This document shows, piece by piece, positions 1 to 9,789 of a stretch of 35,033 nt of DNA (the first letter of the stretch is position 1; each line of letters starts with the position of its first letter). The stretch is from positions 1 to 35,033 of the forward strand of contig JACXWG010000012.1 in NCBI GenBank assembly GCA_014764605.1. The letters run 5' to 3'. The notes under the pieces were generated by a model, which saw only the letters and a list, made by a program, of their open reading frames with translations, searched no databases and was not told where the DNA came from. A program made the position numbers and the translations under genes. This stretch comes from Quinella sp. 1Q5 (GTDB lineage: Bacteria; Bacillota; Negativicutes; Selenomonadales; Selenomonadaceae).

Positions 1-2
1 TA

Positions 3-161
3 AAACATGATTTCGATGCTCAACTTTACAAACAACGTAACGTTGTCGAACGCTTTTTCCAACGCATGAAAGAATTTCGTCACATCGCAATCAGATTCGA
101 CAAGCTCGATATTTGTTTCTTGAATTTTATTTTTCTTGCCGCTTTTATTCGCCATCTTTAA
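3..161 (+). pseudogene. C-terminal fragment of an IS5-family (DDE) transposase
   Basis: Frame 3 reads KHDFDAQLYKQRNVVERFFQRMKEFRHIAIRFDKLDICFLNFIFLAAFIRHL*, matching the typical IS5 transposase tail (YKxRNxVERFFxRxKxFRRIATRYDK). Its 5' part lies outside the window, so it could be an intact gene cut by the window edge. Confidence 0.7.
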
Positions 162-171
162 TTTACCAACA

Positions 172-327
172 CACCCTAGCGCAGACATTTATGCTGGTAG
201 CGTGTTTATTAACTTCAACGACGGCGGCTTGCTAATGGTTGACGGCACGACCGACGTAACCTATCAGCTTGCTGACGGCTCAAGGTACTCCGCCAATCAC
301 AGTCGGCGCGAATTGTCTTCTAAATGA
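172..327 (+). pseudogene. C-terminal debris of a repeat-type surface protein
   Basis: Reads SADIYAGSVFINFNDGGLLMVDGTTDVTYQLADGSRYSANHSRRELSSK*; low-complexity G/D/T-rich adhesin-like style, no start or RBS, directly downstream of the transposase tail. Confidence 0.35.
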
Positions 328-413
328 TTAAGAACTAGGAACATAGGGACTGGGGACGAGTAGTTATTAGTTTTCTAGTCCCTTATTCCTTACATTTGAG
401 AGGAGAAATTAAT

Positions 414-1007
414 ATGGAAGCTTTAGAAACGATTTTGACGCGCAGAAGTACACGCAGTTACAGTTCGGCTCCCGTCGAGCGGGAAAAATTGGAAAAAATA
501 ATTGAGGCGGGCAGACACGCTCCCAGCGGCGGAAATAATCAGACGAATCATTTTATCGTTGTCCAAAATCCCGACGTTCTGCAAAGATTAGCTAAACTTG
601 CCGAAGAGGCTTTTGCAAAGATGGAAGTTACCGAGCAAACTTATTCCAGCTTGAAATCTTCCATTATGCAATCAAAAAAGGGCGGCTACGTCTTTTACTA
701 TCGTGCGCCAGTTCTGATTATCGTCGCCAATCAAAAGAATTACGGCAACAATATCGCTGATTGCGCCGTTGCTGTCGAAAATATGATGATTGCCGCCAAT
801 GCTCTCGATTTGGGAAGTTGCTGGATAAATCAGCTCAAATGGCTCAACGAGGAACAGGAGATGTTGAATTATCTGCTCTCCCTCTGCTTAAAAGAAAATG
901 AACGAGTTTATGCGTCAATGATTGTCGGCTATCCGAAATCTGCTGACGGAAAACCTAATCGCACTCCACTGCCGCGCAAAGGCAATGAGGTTACTTTTAT
1001 CAATTAG
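414..1007 (+). CDS. Nitroreductase family protein
   Basis: MEALETILTRRSTRSYSSAPVEREKLEKIIEAGRHAPSGGNNQ is a typical nitroreductase N-terminus. Start placed at the ATG at 414 behind GAGGAGAAATT. Confidence 0.9.
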   Translation: MEALETILTRRSTRSYSSAPVEREKLEKIIEAGRHAPSGGNNQTNHFIVVQNPDVLQRLAKLAEEAFAKMEVTEQTYSSLKSSIMQSKKGGYVFYYRAPVLIIVANQKNYGNNIADCAVAVENMMIAANALDLGSCWINQLKWLNEEQEMLNYLLSLCLKENERVYASMIVGYPKSADGKPNRTPLPRKGNEVTFIN

Positions 1008-1020
1008 GAAGAAATACGCT

Positions 1021-2190
1021 ATGAAAAAATTTTTTATAATTATGTGCGCGTTTGCATTGCTAATAACAGGTTGCGGACAAAAGACTCAACAAGCCGCCGC
1101 TCCTCAAAAAATCCCTGTAAAGGCTATGAAAGTTCTGCACCAGACGACTAAAATCACTTACGGTTTTCCGGGACAAGTTCAAGGCACTGATGAAATTCAA
1201 CTTCGCTCAAAAGTCAACGGAACAGTCGTCGAAAAATATATCCAAGGCGGCGAAAGAGTTACCTCAGGGCAAAAACTTTTCCAAATCGATTCGCGCCCCT
1301 ACGAAACTGCTTTACTTTCTGCTAAAGCCGATTTGAGCAAAGCTGAATCCAATCTGCGTCGCGCTCAAGACACTCTGAATAGAAATGAACGACTTTATCT
1401 AGTGCAAGCAATTTCGGAACAAACTTTGATGAATAGTCACACTGATTTAGACGGTTATGTTGCCGCTGTCGAAGCCGCACAGATTGCCATTCGCAAAGCT
1501 CAGGAAAATCTCGATGATACAATTGTTTACGCGCCTATGGACGGCAGAGTTTCGCTTGATGACGTTGCAGTCGGAACTTACGCTATTGCTGGAAGTACAA
1601 CTCTCGTGACTATGGGCACTATCGACCCCGTTTATGTCCAATTCAGCATTAGTGAAACCGAATATCTTAACGTCATTTCAAAGGCGATGAGCGAACGTGA
1701 ACGAAATTCGCCGCGACCCGATTTTACTATGACAATTATCCTTAGCAATAATGAAGAATATCCTTTCAAGGGCGTGCCCGTCGAAGCTGACCGCGCTTTA
1801 TCGCAAAATAGCGGTTCAATCAACGTCAAAGCCTCTTTCGATAACCCGCAAGGAATTTTGTTGCCGGGTATGTTCGCTCACGTTAAAGTTGTCAAAGAAT
1901 CTGGCAGAAATACTTTGCTCGTACCGCAACGCGCCGTTCAACAATTACTCGACCAATCTTTTGTCCTAGTTGTTGGCTCCGACGGCAAATCTCAATCGAA
2001 AACCGTTGAACTCGACGAAAAAGTTGGAAGCTATTATATCGTCAAGTCGGGTTTGTCGGTTAATGACCTCGTTATTGTCGAAGGACTTACTAATTTGCAA
2101 TCCGGCAAAGACTTAGATGTTACAATCGTTACGGCTGACGAAATGGGCTTTTCTACCGAAGATTCTACACAAATCGTCAACGAAACATAA
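1021..2190 (+). CDS. RND efflux periplasmic adaptor subunit (AcrA/MexA family), lipoprotein
   Basis: MKKFFIIMCAFALLITGCG lipobox; PGQVQGTDEIQLRSKVNGTVVEKYIQGGERVTSGQKLFQID and IDPVYVQFSISETEYL motifs of the MFP family. Start reassigned from 922 to 1021. Confidence 0.93.
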   Translation: MKKFFIIMCAFALLITGCGQKTQQAAAPQKIPVKAMKVLHQTTKITYGFPGQVQGTDEIQLRSKVNGTVVEKYIQGGERVTSGQKLFQIDSRPYETALLSAKADLSKAESNLRRAQDTLNRNERLYLVQAISEQTLMNSHTDLDGYVAAVEAAQIAIRKAQENLDDTIVYAPMDGRVSLDDVAVGTYAIAGSTTLVTMGTIDPVYVQFSISETEYLNVISKAMSERERNSPRPDFTMTIILSNNEEYPFKGVPVEADRALSQNSGSINVKASFDNPQGILLPGMFAHVKVVKESGRNTLLVPQRAVQQLLDQSFVLVVGSDGKSQSKTVELDEKVGSYYIVKSGLSVNDLVIVEGLTNLQSGKDLDVTIVTADEMGFSTEDSTQIVNET

Positions 2191-2204
2191 GGAGCGCAAA
2201 GAAT

Positions 2205-5200
2205 ATGTCAAGATTTTTTATTCATCGCCCCATTTTTGCTATCGTCATTGCGATTATCATTATGATTTTAGGTTTGCTGGCGATTTTTTCTTTGCCGATT
2301 GCTCAATATCCCAAAATTACTCAACCAACGGTCAGCGTTTCTACAAGTTATCTCGGTGCAAATGCCGGAGTTATCAATCAAACCGTCGCACAGATTATCG
2401 AACAGCAGGTAAACGGTACGCAAGGTATGGACTATATGTCCTCCATTTCCAACGACAGTGGCTCTTACAGACTTAAAGTTGTCTTCGACCTCGACACCAA
2501 TAGCGATATGGACGCCGTTTTAGTTCAAAATAGTGTTTCAGTTGCAACGGCTGCTTTGCCTACTGATGTTAAAAATGTCGGCGTCACGACCAAGCGCGCT
2601 TCGGGCGATATGGCTTATTTTTTTTCGCTCTACTCTCCTAACGGCACTTTCAATCGCACGTTCATTTCAAATTACGCCAATGTCTACATTGTTGACGAAC
2701 TCAAACGCATTAAAGGCGTCGGCGATGTCTCTGCTTTCTCTATGGATTACAGCATGCGCATTTGGATTAATCCCGAACGCCTTGCCGCATTTAACCTGAC
2801 TATTAACGACATTAAAAACGCCGTCACTGAACAAAATTCACAGGCTCCCGCAGGAACGATTGGACTTTTGCCCGTCCCCGACAATCAAGAAAAACAATTT
2901 ACTGGCAAATTGGAAGGGCGGCTGTCCTCTGTCGAAGATTTTGCAAATGTCATTGTCAAAACCACTTCCGACGGCTCAAACATTTATTTGCGCGACATTG
3001 CACGAATTGAAACCGGCGCAAGAAGTGCCTCGATGTTCGCTGATACAAATAATGCGCCTTGTGCGGCATTCGGCATAAATTTAACCGACGACGCCAACGC
3101 CATTGAAACTATCGGCGAAGTTCAGCACGTTATTGAGGAAATGTCTAAAAACTTCCCTGACGACCTGGAATATTGCGCCGTTATCGACAACACCGCATAC
3201 ATTAACGAATCGCTCGCCGAAGTTCTGAACACTTTTAAGGAAGCGTTGATGCTCGTTATAATTATCGTGTTTATCTTCCTGCAAAGTTGGCGGGCAACGT
3301 TAATTCCCGTGCTGGCAATTCCAGTTTCGCTCGTCGGAACGTTCGCGACGTTTATTCTACTCGGTTTTACGATTAACACGCTGACTTTGTTCGCAATGGT
3401 TTTGGCAATCGGTCTTGTCGTTGATGATGCTATTGTCGTTATTGAAAACGTCGAATACCACATGAAACACGACGGACTTAATCCCGTTGAGGCGACTGAA
3501 CGCGCTATGGACGAAGTTCAAGGACCAGTCGTGGCGATTGCTTTTGTTCTATCCGCCGTTTTTATCCCCGTTGCATTTCTCGGCGGCATTACCGGCGTAC
3601 TTTACAAGCAATTCGCGCTTACAATCGCGGTATCTATGGGCTTATCGGCTTTTATCGCGTTGACTTTGACGCCCGCGCTTTGTGCTTTGCTCATGAAACC
3701 GCATAATCCCGACGCTAAGAAAAATTTCCTTGATAAACTTTTCGACAGGTTCAATAATTGGTTTGACCGCACACAAAAACGCTATACCGGCGCAGTCGGT
3801 TGGTTTATTCGTCATGCTAAAATTGCCGTCGCTATGATGTTGGTGATTTGTGCGCTCACCGTCGCCGCGTATAAAGTTTTGCCGTCAACTTTCGTTCCAA
3901 GTGAAGACTCCGGATATTTTATCGCGGCGGTCTCTCTGCCCGAAGGTACCTCCCTTAATCGGACTTATGAGCTTATGGGCGTTTTAAGCGACGAAATCCA
4001 ACAAGTTCCTGGCGTCTTAAACGTTATGAAAATCGCGGGCTATGACGCGCTGTCTTCGGGCAGTAAACCAAATAGCGGCGCACTTTTTATCGGTCTGACC
4101 ACTTGGGGCGAACGCACTACCAAAGAATTATCAATTACGAATATCATTCAGGAAGTAAATAAACTGGGCAAAAATCACCCTGAAGCTACGATTATGGCGA
4201 TTCAACCGCCCGCCTTGCCCGGTTTAGGTATGATTGGCGGCTGGAGCATGGAACTTCTAGACATGACCGGCTACAGCGACGAGGAATTAGACGCCATTGC
4301 TAAAAGAATCGTCGCGGCGGCTAATCAGCGTCCCGAATTGCAGAGAGTTCGCACCACTTATTCCATTAATTCCCCGATTTGCAACTTTGAACTCAATCGC
4401 GAAAAGGCTAAGCAACTCGGCGTAAGTTTTTCCGACGTTTACACTACTTTGCAGGCTAATTTCGGCGGCAGTCAAATTGGCGACTTCATGCAGTTTGGTC
4501 GTAACTATAAAATCATGCTCCAATCGGATGCGCAATACCGTAACGAGGCTGAAGCTTTAAAATTTAGCTACGTTCGCAATAGGAAAGGTGATATGGTACC
4601 GCTCGAAACCCTTTTGCAATCGAAATACGGTACTTCACCCGCAAATATCACCCGATTTAACGGTTCGCGCAATATCAGCATTCAAGGCTCAAATGCCAGC
4701 GGCTACAGCTCTGGTCAAGCGATTGCGGCTATGGAAGAAGTTGTTCACGAAGTTGTTCCCACAGGTTTTTCTATCGAATGGTCTGGACAATCTCGCGAAG
4801 AGAAAAAATCTGCCGGCTCAACCATGCAAGTTTTAGCGTTGGCGTTGGTTTTCGTATTTTTATGTCTCGCCGCGCTCTATGAAAGTTGGAGCGTACCTTT
4901 TGCAGTTCTCTTGACGATTCCAACAGGTATTTTCGGCGCATTTTTCATTCAGTGCGCGTTATTCATGGGCTTAGCCGCTCTTGGCTCGCCAAATCCCGGT
5001 TTGATGAATAGCGTTTATATGAATATCGGCGTCGTGATGATTATCGGGCTTGCCGCGAAAAATGCTATCCTAATCGTAGAATTTGCCAAAGTTCGCACCG
5101 ATAAAGGCATGGACGCAAAAAAAGCCGCAGTAGAGGCGGCAGGTTTGAGACTTCGACCAATTATTATGACTTCGCTGGCTTTTATAATTGGCTGTTTGCC

Positions 5201-5375
5201 CTTAGCTATTGCCTCTGGTGCAGGTTCCGCCGCTCGTAATTCTATGGGCACGGCTGTTGTTTCAGAAATGTTAGCCGCGACCTCTATCGGCATTTTCTTA
5301 ATACCTGTTTTCTTCGTCATCGTCCAATTTTTTGCCGCTAAATTCAATCGCAAACCGCTCGACGCGAAGGAGTGA
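2205..5375 (+). CDS. RND efflux transporter inner-membrane subunit (AcrB/MexB, HAE1 family)
   Basis: 1056 aa; MSRFFIHRPIFAIVIAIIIMILGLLAI, GLVVDDAIVVIENVEYHM, PSEDSGYFIAAVSLPEGTSLNRT; SD GGAG upstream. Confidence 0.96.
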   Translation: MSRFFIHRPIFAIVIAIIIMILGLLAIFSLPIAQYPKITQPTVSVSTSYLGANAGVINQTVAQIIEQQVNGTQGMDYMSSISNDSGSYRLKVVFDLDTNSDMDAVLVQNSVSVATAALPTDVKNVGVTTKRASGDMAYFFSLYSPNGTFNRTFISNYANVYIVDELKRIKGVGDVSAFSMDYSMRIWINPERLAAFNLTINDIKNAVTEQNSQAPAGTIGLLPVPDNQEKQFTGKLEGRLSSVEDFANVIVKTTSDGSNIYLRDIARIETGARSASMFADTNNAPCAAFGINLTDDANAIETIGEVQHVIEEMSKNFPDDLEYCAVIDNTAYINESLAEVLNTFKEALMLVIIIVFIFLQSWRATLIPVLAIPVSLVGTFATFILLGFTINTLTLFAMVLAIGLVVDDAIVVIENVEYHMKHDGLNPVEATERAMDEVQGPVVAIAFVLSAVFIPVAFLGGITGVLYKQFALTIAVSMGLSAFIALTLTPALCALLMKPHNPDAKKNFLDKLFDRFNNWFDRTQKRYTGAVGWFIRHAKIAVAMMLVICALTVAAYKVLPSTFVPSEDSGYFIAAVSLPEGTSLNRTYELMGVLSDEIQQVPGVLNVMKIAGYDALSSGSKPNSGALFIGLTTWGERTTKELSITNIIQEVNKLGKNHPEATIMAIQPPALPGLGMIGGWSMELLDMTGYSDEELDAIAKRIVAAANQRPELQRVRTTYSINSPICNFELNREKAKQLGVSFSDVYTTLQANFGGSQIGDFMQFGRNYKIMLQSDAQYRNEAEALKFSYVRNRKGDMVPLETLLQSKYGTSPANITRFNGSRNISIQGSNASGYSSGQAIAAMEEVVHEVVPTGFSIEWSGQSREEKKSAGSTMQVLALALVFVFLCLAALYESWSVPFAVLLTIPTGIFGAFFIQCALFMGLAALGSPNPGLMNSVYMNIGVVMIIGLAAKNAILIVEFAKVRTDKGMDAKKAAVEAAGLRLRPIIMTSLAFIIGCLPLAIASGAGSAARNSMGTAVVSEMLAATSIGIFLIPVFFVIVQFFAAKFNRKPLDAKE

Positions 5376-5381
5376 CTTAAT

Positions 5382-6730
5382 TTGAAAATAAAATTTTTAT
5401 TAGCCTTGCTGTCGGCAATGTTTGCTACAACTCAACTCGCTTCTGCCGAATTCCAAAAATTAAATCTCGACGATTGCATAGACCTCGCGCTAAAAAATAA
5501 TCGCACGATTGAACAATCCGTCGAACTTAGAGAAAATGCCAAATGGATATTAAAACGTCAGCGACGCGCCACAGGTTCTTCCTTGAGTTGGAGCGGTGCT
5601 GTAAATAAAATCGGCGGCAAGGATTATGTTACTCGCCGCGCTACTTCCGATTCAAATTACGAGCACACTTTCGATAATACCTTACGTCTTTCTTATCTGC
5701 TCTATTCTGGCGGCAGAAATGAAAACAATATCGCCTCCGCTCAACTAAATTTGAATTCCGCCGACCTTAATTTGGAAAATACCAAGCAACAAGTTGTTTT
5801 CGATACCACTTCCGCTTACTACGATGTTCTCAGGAATAAAAATCTCGTCAACGTCAAGGAAAGTACTGTTGATTTACTCCAAAAACACTTAGACCAAGTA
5901 ACCTCCAAATTTCAAATCGGCGTTGTGCCTGGTAGCGATATTCTTTCTTCCAAAGTTCAACTCGCTAATGCTGTTCAATCTCTTGTCACCTCTCAAAAGG
6001 ATTACGATAACGCTCTTGCCACGCTCAGCAATTTAATCGGTCTGCCTATCTCTGAGGATTTACTCGTTGAAGATAATATGTCTTATCAAAAATTCGTCGT
6101 CAATCTCCAATTTCCGCTCTTTATGCCGTTAAAAAAGCCGAAAAAGATATTGCCGTTGTTAAAGCTAACAGATTGCCGCAAGTAAACGCTCAAGTCAGCA
6201 GAATTTTCAACGGTGAAAAAGTTTTCGATAACGACCATAACGATAGCTGGGCTGCTGGCTTATCTGTTTCATGGAATATTTTTGATAATAATGTCACTTC
6301 CGCACAAGTTCAAGAAAATGAAGCTACTCTACGCCGATTGCAATCCGTCTACGAACAAACTCGCGAAAAAATCGAATTGGACGTCCGCAAAGCTTACAAT
6401 AACTTAATAGCCGCTGAAAAAAATATTCTCACCACTCAAACTGCCGTTAAACAAGCTGAGGAAGAATATAAAATCGCACAAGTTAAATATGATGAAGGCG
6501 TCGGTACCAATCTTGAAGTTATGGACGCGCAGGAAAAACTTACTGAAACTCAAACAAATTTTTTCACGGCACTTTACGATTACAACGTAAGTAAAGCCCA
6601 ACTTGATAAAGCTATGGGTGTTCCTATTTATATCGATGTCGTTTTATATGACGAATCTGTTCAAAACGGTAAATCTGCCGACTTCGCTTTGAAAAATTCT
6701 ATTTTAAACGATAAGAGTCAGCGTTCATAA
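5382..6730 (+). pseudogene. TolC-family outer membrane efflux protein, split by a frameshift
   Basis: ORF 5382-6185 holds the N-terminal TolC half (LNLDDCIDLALKNN...LRLSYLLYSGGRNENN); the C-terminal half (SALYAVKKAEKDIAVVKANRLPQVNAQVSRIF...) is in a different frame beginning about 6113. Operon position after AcrAB fits. Confidence 0.88.
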
Positions 6731-6799
6731 AAGTAAAAAGTGAGAGACCTTGGTTAAAATTTCCCATATTCATACTTTGCTTAAGCGTTTGTGAACACC

Positions 6800-7014
6800 T
6801 GTTCTTAGACAAGGTAGCGAACACCAACATTGCGCAAATTTCCGAGGCTGTCGAAGCCTTCTGCGCAATCGTCGACCGTCACAATCAAACGACACAGAAA
6901 ACTTTTGCTCAAGTTCAAACGCTCTGATTCTTCGGCGCGTCTTCTATCGAGCGGCTTGCCTCCGAACGCGGCATGACTGCTCAAGCGGCTGCTTTCAAAG
7001 CTATTACTAAGTAA
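6800..7014 (+). pseudogene. Decayed small-ORF relic ending ...SSIERLASERGMTAQAAAFKAITK*
   Basis: Frame reads VANTNIAQISEAVEAFCAIVDRHNQTTQKTFAQVQTL*FFGASSIERLASERGMTAQAAAFKAITK* with an internal stop; a second degenerate copy of the tail lies at about 34497-34570. Confidence 0.5.
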
Positions 7015-7035
7015 AAAATTTCCCAGTCAACGAAA

Positions 7036-7074
7036 CCCTCAGAGCAATTTCTTTTTGCTTTGAGGGGTCTTTTG
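7036..7074 (+). terminator. Rho-independent terminator
   Basis: CCCTCAgAGCAA...TTGCTtTGAGGG stem followed by TCTTTT. Confidence 0.75.
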
Positions 7075-7075
7075 T

Positions 7076-7103
7076 ACAAAAAATTATCCCGCCGAAGCGG
7101 GAA
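7076..7103 (-). terminator. Rho-independent terminator for the minus-strand sugar cluster
   Basis: On the minus strand TCCCGC-TTCG-GCGGGA followed by TAATTTTTT. Confidence 0.75.
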
Positions 7104-7138
7104 AAATTTATCCGAAAGATTAGAGGTAAGGCAGGGTA

Positions 7139-8107
7139 TTATTGGCTGATAGTCTGGTTAAGGGCGTCAATGGAAGTTTGCAAACCAGCTTCAACGCTCA
7201 TGGTTAAATCTTCCATTTCGAGAGAGACATAACCGTTGTAGCCCATCATGCGGCACACCGAGAAAAATTCTTTCCACCATTGCAAATCACGCCCGCAACC
7301 GACTGCGACATAGTTCCAAGTGCGTTCAGCGGATTTATCGACGGGCAGATTTTCCAAAAGTCCGTCAACGTCAGCTTTGTAACGTTCAATGCGGGCGTCT
7401 TTGCCGTGAATGTAGAAAATCTTTTCACCGAGAGCGCGAGCGGCGGCAATCGGTTCCGCCCCTTGAATCATCAAATGCGACGGGTCGAGGTTCATGCCGA
7501 TCATCTTGCCTAAGTCAGAGCCGACGACTTCCACTAGCTTATTGAGACTGCGGACGTTGTAAACGAGTTGGCAGGGGAATTCTTCAATGGCGATTTTCTC
7601 AACGCCGTTATCCCTAGCAAATTGGGCGTACTCAGTCCACCATTTAGCGGCGACTTCCCATTGATACTTCACGGCTTCAACCATGTAATTAACGCCGTCG
7701 AATTCCGGCCAAGAAATCGTGGAGGTTATCCAGTTGGGAGTGACGTCGCCGGCTTTAGCTTCGGGCAGTCCCGACATAGTAACGATAGTTTTGACGCCGA
7801 GTTTGCCAGCAAGTTCAGCGGTATCGTGAATGGTTTGGCTGTGAGCTTTGCCCATTGGATTGTTGACGAGCGGATTGCCCGAACAGTTGAGCGCGGAAAT
7901 TGCAATGTTGCGCTTGTCGAGTTCATCTTTGAACGCTTGCAACTTCGCGGGATTATCCAAGAGGTCGCGAGCCGACGGAACATAATGGCAACCGCCCCAG
8001 CCGCCGGTCGTGATTTCAACTGCGCCGATTCCATAAGCTTTTACTTTATCGAGCATGTCGCCGAACGGTATCTTGCCGAAGACGTCACTGCAGATTGAAA
8101 GTTTCAT
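7139..8107 (-). CDS. Sugar phosphate isomerase/epimerase, xylose-isomerase-like TIM barrel
   Basis: MKLSICSDVFGKIPFGDMLDKVKAYGIGAVEITTGGWGG...GMNLDPSHLMIQGAEP...IFYIHGKDARIE; SD AGGAGGGC upstream of the ATG. Confidence 0.9.
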   Translation of the reverse strand: MKLSICSDVFGKIPFGDMLDKVKAYGIGAVEITTGGWGGCHYVPSARDLLDNPAKLQAFKDELDKRNIAISALNCSGNPLVNNPMGKAHSQTIHDTAELAGKLGVKTIVTMSGLPEAKAGDVTPNWITSTISWPEFDGVNYMVEAVKYQWEVAAKWWTEYAQFARDNGVEKIAIEEFPCQLVYNVRSLNKLVEVVGSDLGKMIGMNLDPSHLMIQGAEPIAAARALGEKIFYIHGKDARIERYKADVDGLLENLPVDKSAERTWNYVAVGCGRDLQWWKEFFSVCRMMGYNGYVSLEMEDLTMSVEAGLQTSIDALNQTISQ

Positions 8108-8133
8108 ATTAAAGCCCTCCTAAAAAATTTTTA

Positions 8134-9546
8134 TCAAGCCGCCGAGCCGCTTTTGTCGAGACTGCGGAAATAATGTTCGATTTCTTCAAGCGATTTACCT
8201 TTTGTCTCCGGAATTTGTGTGTGCGCGAAGATAAAGGCAATTATCAGCGCGAAGACGAAGACGAAGAACGCCGCACTTAATCCGAATTGGTCGAGGATAA
8301 CCGGGAACGCCGCGCCGACGCAAGCATCCACTATCCACAAAACGAATATTGAAACGCCCATTCCGAGCGCACGCAGTTGCAACGGGAATATCTCCGCTAT
8401 GATCAGCCACAAACACGGGGCGATGAATCCCTGCATGAAGAATAGGAAAACAATCGTCATCGACAAAACGATATACGGCAAAGAAGGCGAACCTTCCATA
8501 CTCATTGCCGCCAGCGCGATTGTAAGCAAGCTTAGCATTGTCCCGACTATACCAGTTTTGAACATTGTAACGCGCCCGATTTTGCCGAGCATCCAGATAC
8601 CAAAGAAAGTCGCGAGCACCGAAGTCAGACCGTTGGCGACGTTTGCTATGATTGCTATTTGCCGACCGAAACCCGCTTCCGTCAAAATTTGTGTGCCGTA
8701 GAACATAATCGTATTGATACCCGTAAAACGTGTGGCGACTGCGACGCCGATACCGATAAACAAAATCCTGCGAACCCAAGGACGCATTAAATCGCTCCAG
8801 CCGAATTGCTTTATCGCCGCCTCGTTCGCGATTGATTCTTTAATTTCGTTCAATTCTTTATTGGCGGCGTTGTCATTGCCGCGAAGTTTTTTCAAAGTGT
8901 TAAGCGCGTCGTCGAAGTGTCCTTTAAGAGCCATCCAACGCGGACTTTCCGGCATTTTCATCATTCCGAAGAACAACAATATTGCAGGAAGTGCCGCCAC
9001 CGATAACATATAACGCCAAACGCCGTTGCCGACGTGTTCAAGCGTCACGCTCAAGACTGCGTTGCAAAGGTAAGCGAGAAATTGTCCCGTGACTATCATA
9101 AGTTCGTTTTGCGTGACCATGCGCCCGCGTCTGTCCGCCGGTGAGACTTCAGCAAGGTAAACTGGAACTGTAACTGACGCGCCGCCGACCGCTAAGCCCA
9201 ATAAAAATCGGCACGGAATCATAACTTCAACTGCTGGAGCCAGCGTACAACCCATTGCCGCGCAGAAAAAGATTACTGCCAAAATCAAAATCATCTTGCG
9301 CCTACCCATTGCGTCTGCAATGCGCCCGCCAGTCACCGAGCCGATTGCCGCTCCAACTAAAAGCGCACTGACTACAAAACCTTCAAGTTGCGGCGTCAAG
9401 TTCAGTTGGTCTTCTGCCGCCATAAACGGAAGTGCGCCGTTGACGACGCCCGTATCGTAGCCGAAGAGCAATCCGCCGAAAGTCGCCGTTATCATGACCG
9501 TTCTTACGAACGACTTCGCCTCCGGACTAATTTGTTCTCCACTCAT
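8134..9546 (-). CDS. MFS sugar/polyol:H+ symporter (sugar porter family, inositol-transporter-like)
   Basis: GGLLFGYDTGVVNGALPFM, GGRIADAMGRRKMI, VPVYLAEVSPADRRGRMVTQNELMIVTGQF, PETKGKSLEEIE are sugar-porter signatures. Confidence 0.95.
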   Translation of the reverse strand: MSGEQISPEAKSFVRTVMITATFGGLLFGYDTGVVNGALPFMAAEDQLNLTPQLEGFVVSALLVGAAIGSVTGGRIADAMGRRKMILILAVIFFCAAMGCTLAPAVEVMIPCRFLLGLAVGGASVTVPVYLAEVSPADRRGRMVTQNELMIVTGQFLAYLCNAVLSVTLEHVGNGVWRYMLSVAALPAILLFFGMMKMPESPRWMALKGHFDDALNTLKKLRGNDNAANKELNEIKESIANEAAIKQFGWSDLMRPWVRRILFIGIGVAVATRFTGINTIMFYGTQILTEAGFGRQIAIIANVANGLTSVLATFFGIWMLGKIGRVTMFKTGIVGTMLSLLTIALAAMSMEGSPSLPYIVLSMTIVFLFFMQGFIAPCLWLIIAEIFPLQLRALGMGVSIFVLWIVDACVGAAFPVILDQFGLSAAFFVFVFALIIAFIFAHTQIPETKGKSLEEIEHYFRSLDKSGSAA

Positions 9547-9789
9547 TTTTTTTGCCTCCCTCTAATCTTACGGATAAGTGCCGGTCGACGTATCGACGAG
9601 AGTAGCCGAAATCGCCGAATTTGGGCTTGTTTTTGGCTTGGTCGATAAAACCTCGTGCAAGCCCCTGAAAACGCATTGTAGGCGATTCTGGAGCCTCTAC
9701 GGGGCATTTCCGACTACTCGTCATCGACTGCGTTGACCCTAATCTAACGGATAAAATTTTCCCACGTCTCTGCGCGGTTTTATTTTTGC

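Noticed and set aside
922-1020. N-terminal extension of the AcrA-like ORF
   Set aside because: Overlaps the nitroreductase gene; the lipoprotein signal starts at ATG 1021.
8219-8701. 160-aa plus-strand ORF inside the MFS transporter gene (and similar long antisense ORFs at 7568-8098, 8195-8779, 10435-10842, 29948-30502)
   Set aside because: They overlap clear family-matching CDSs on the other strand or frame, lack SDs and recognisable motifs.
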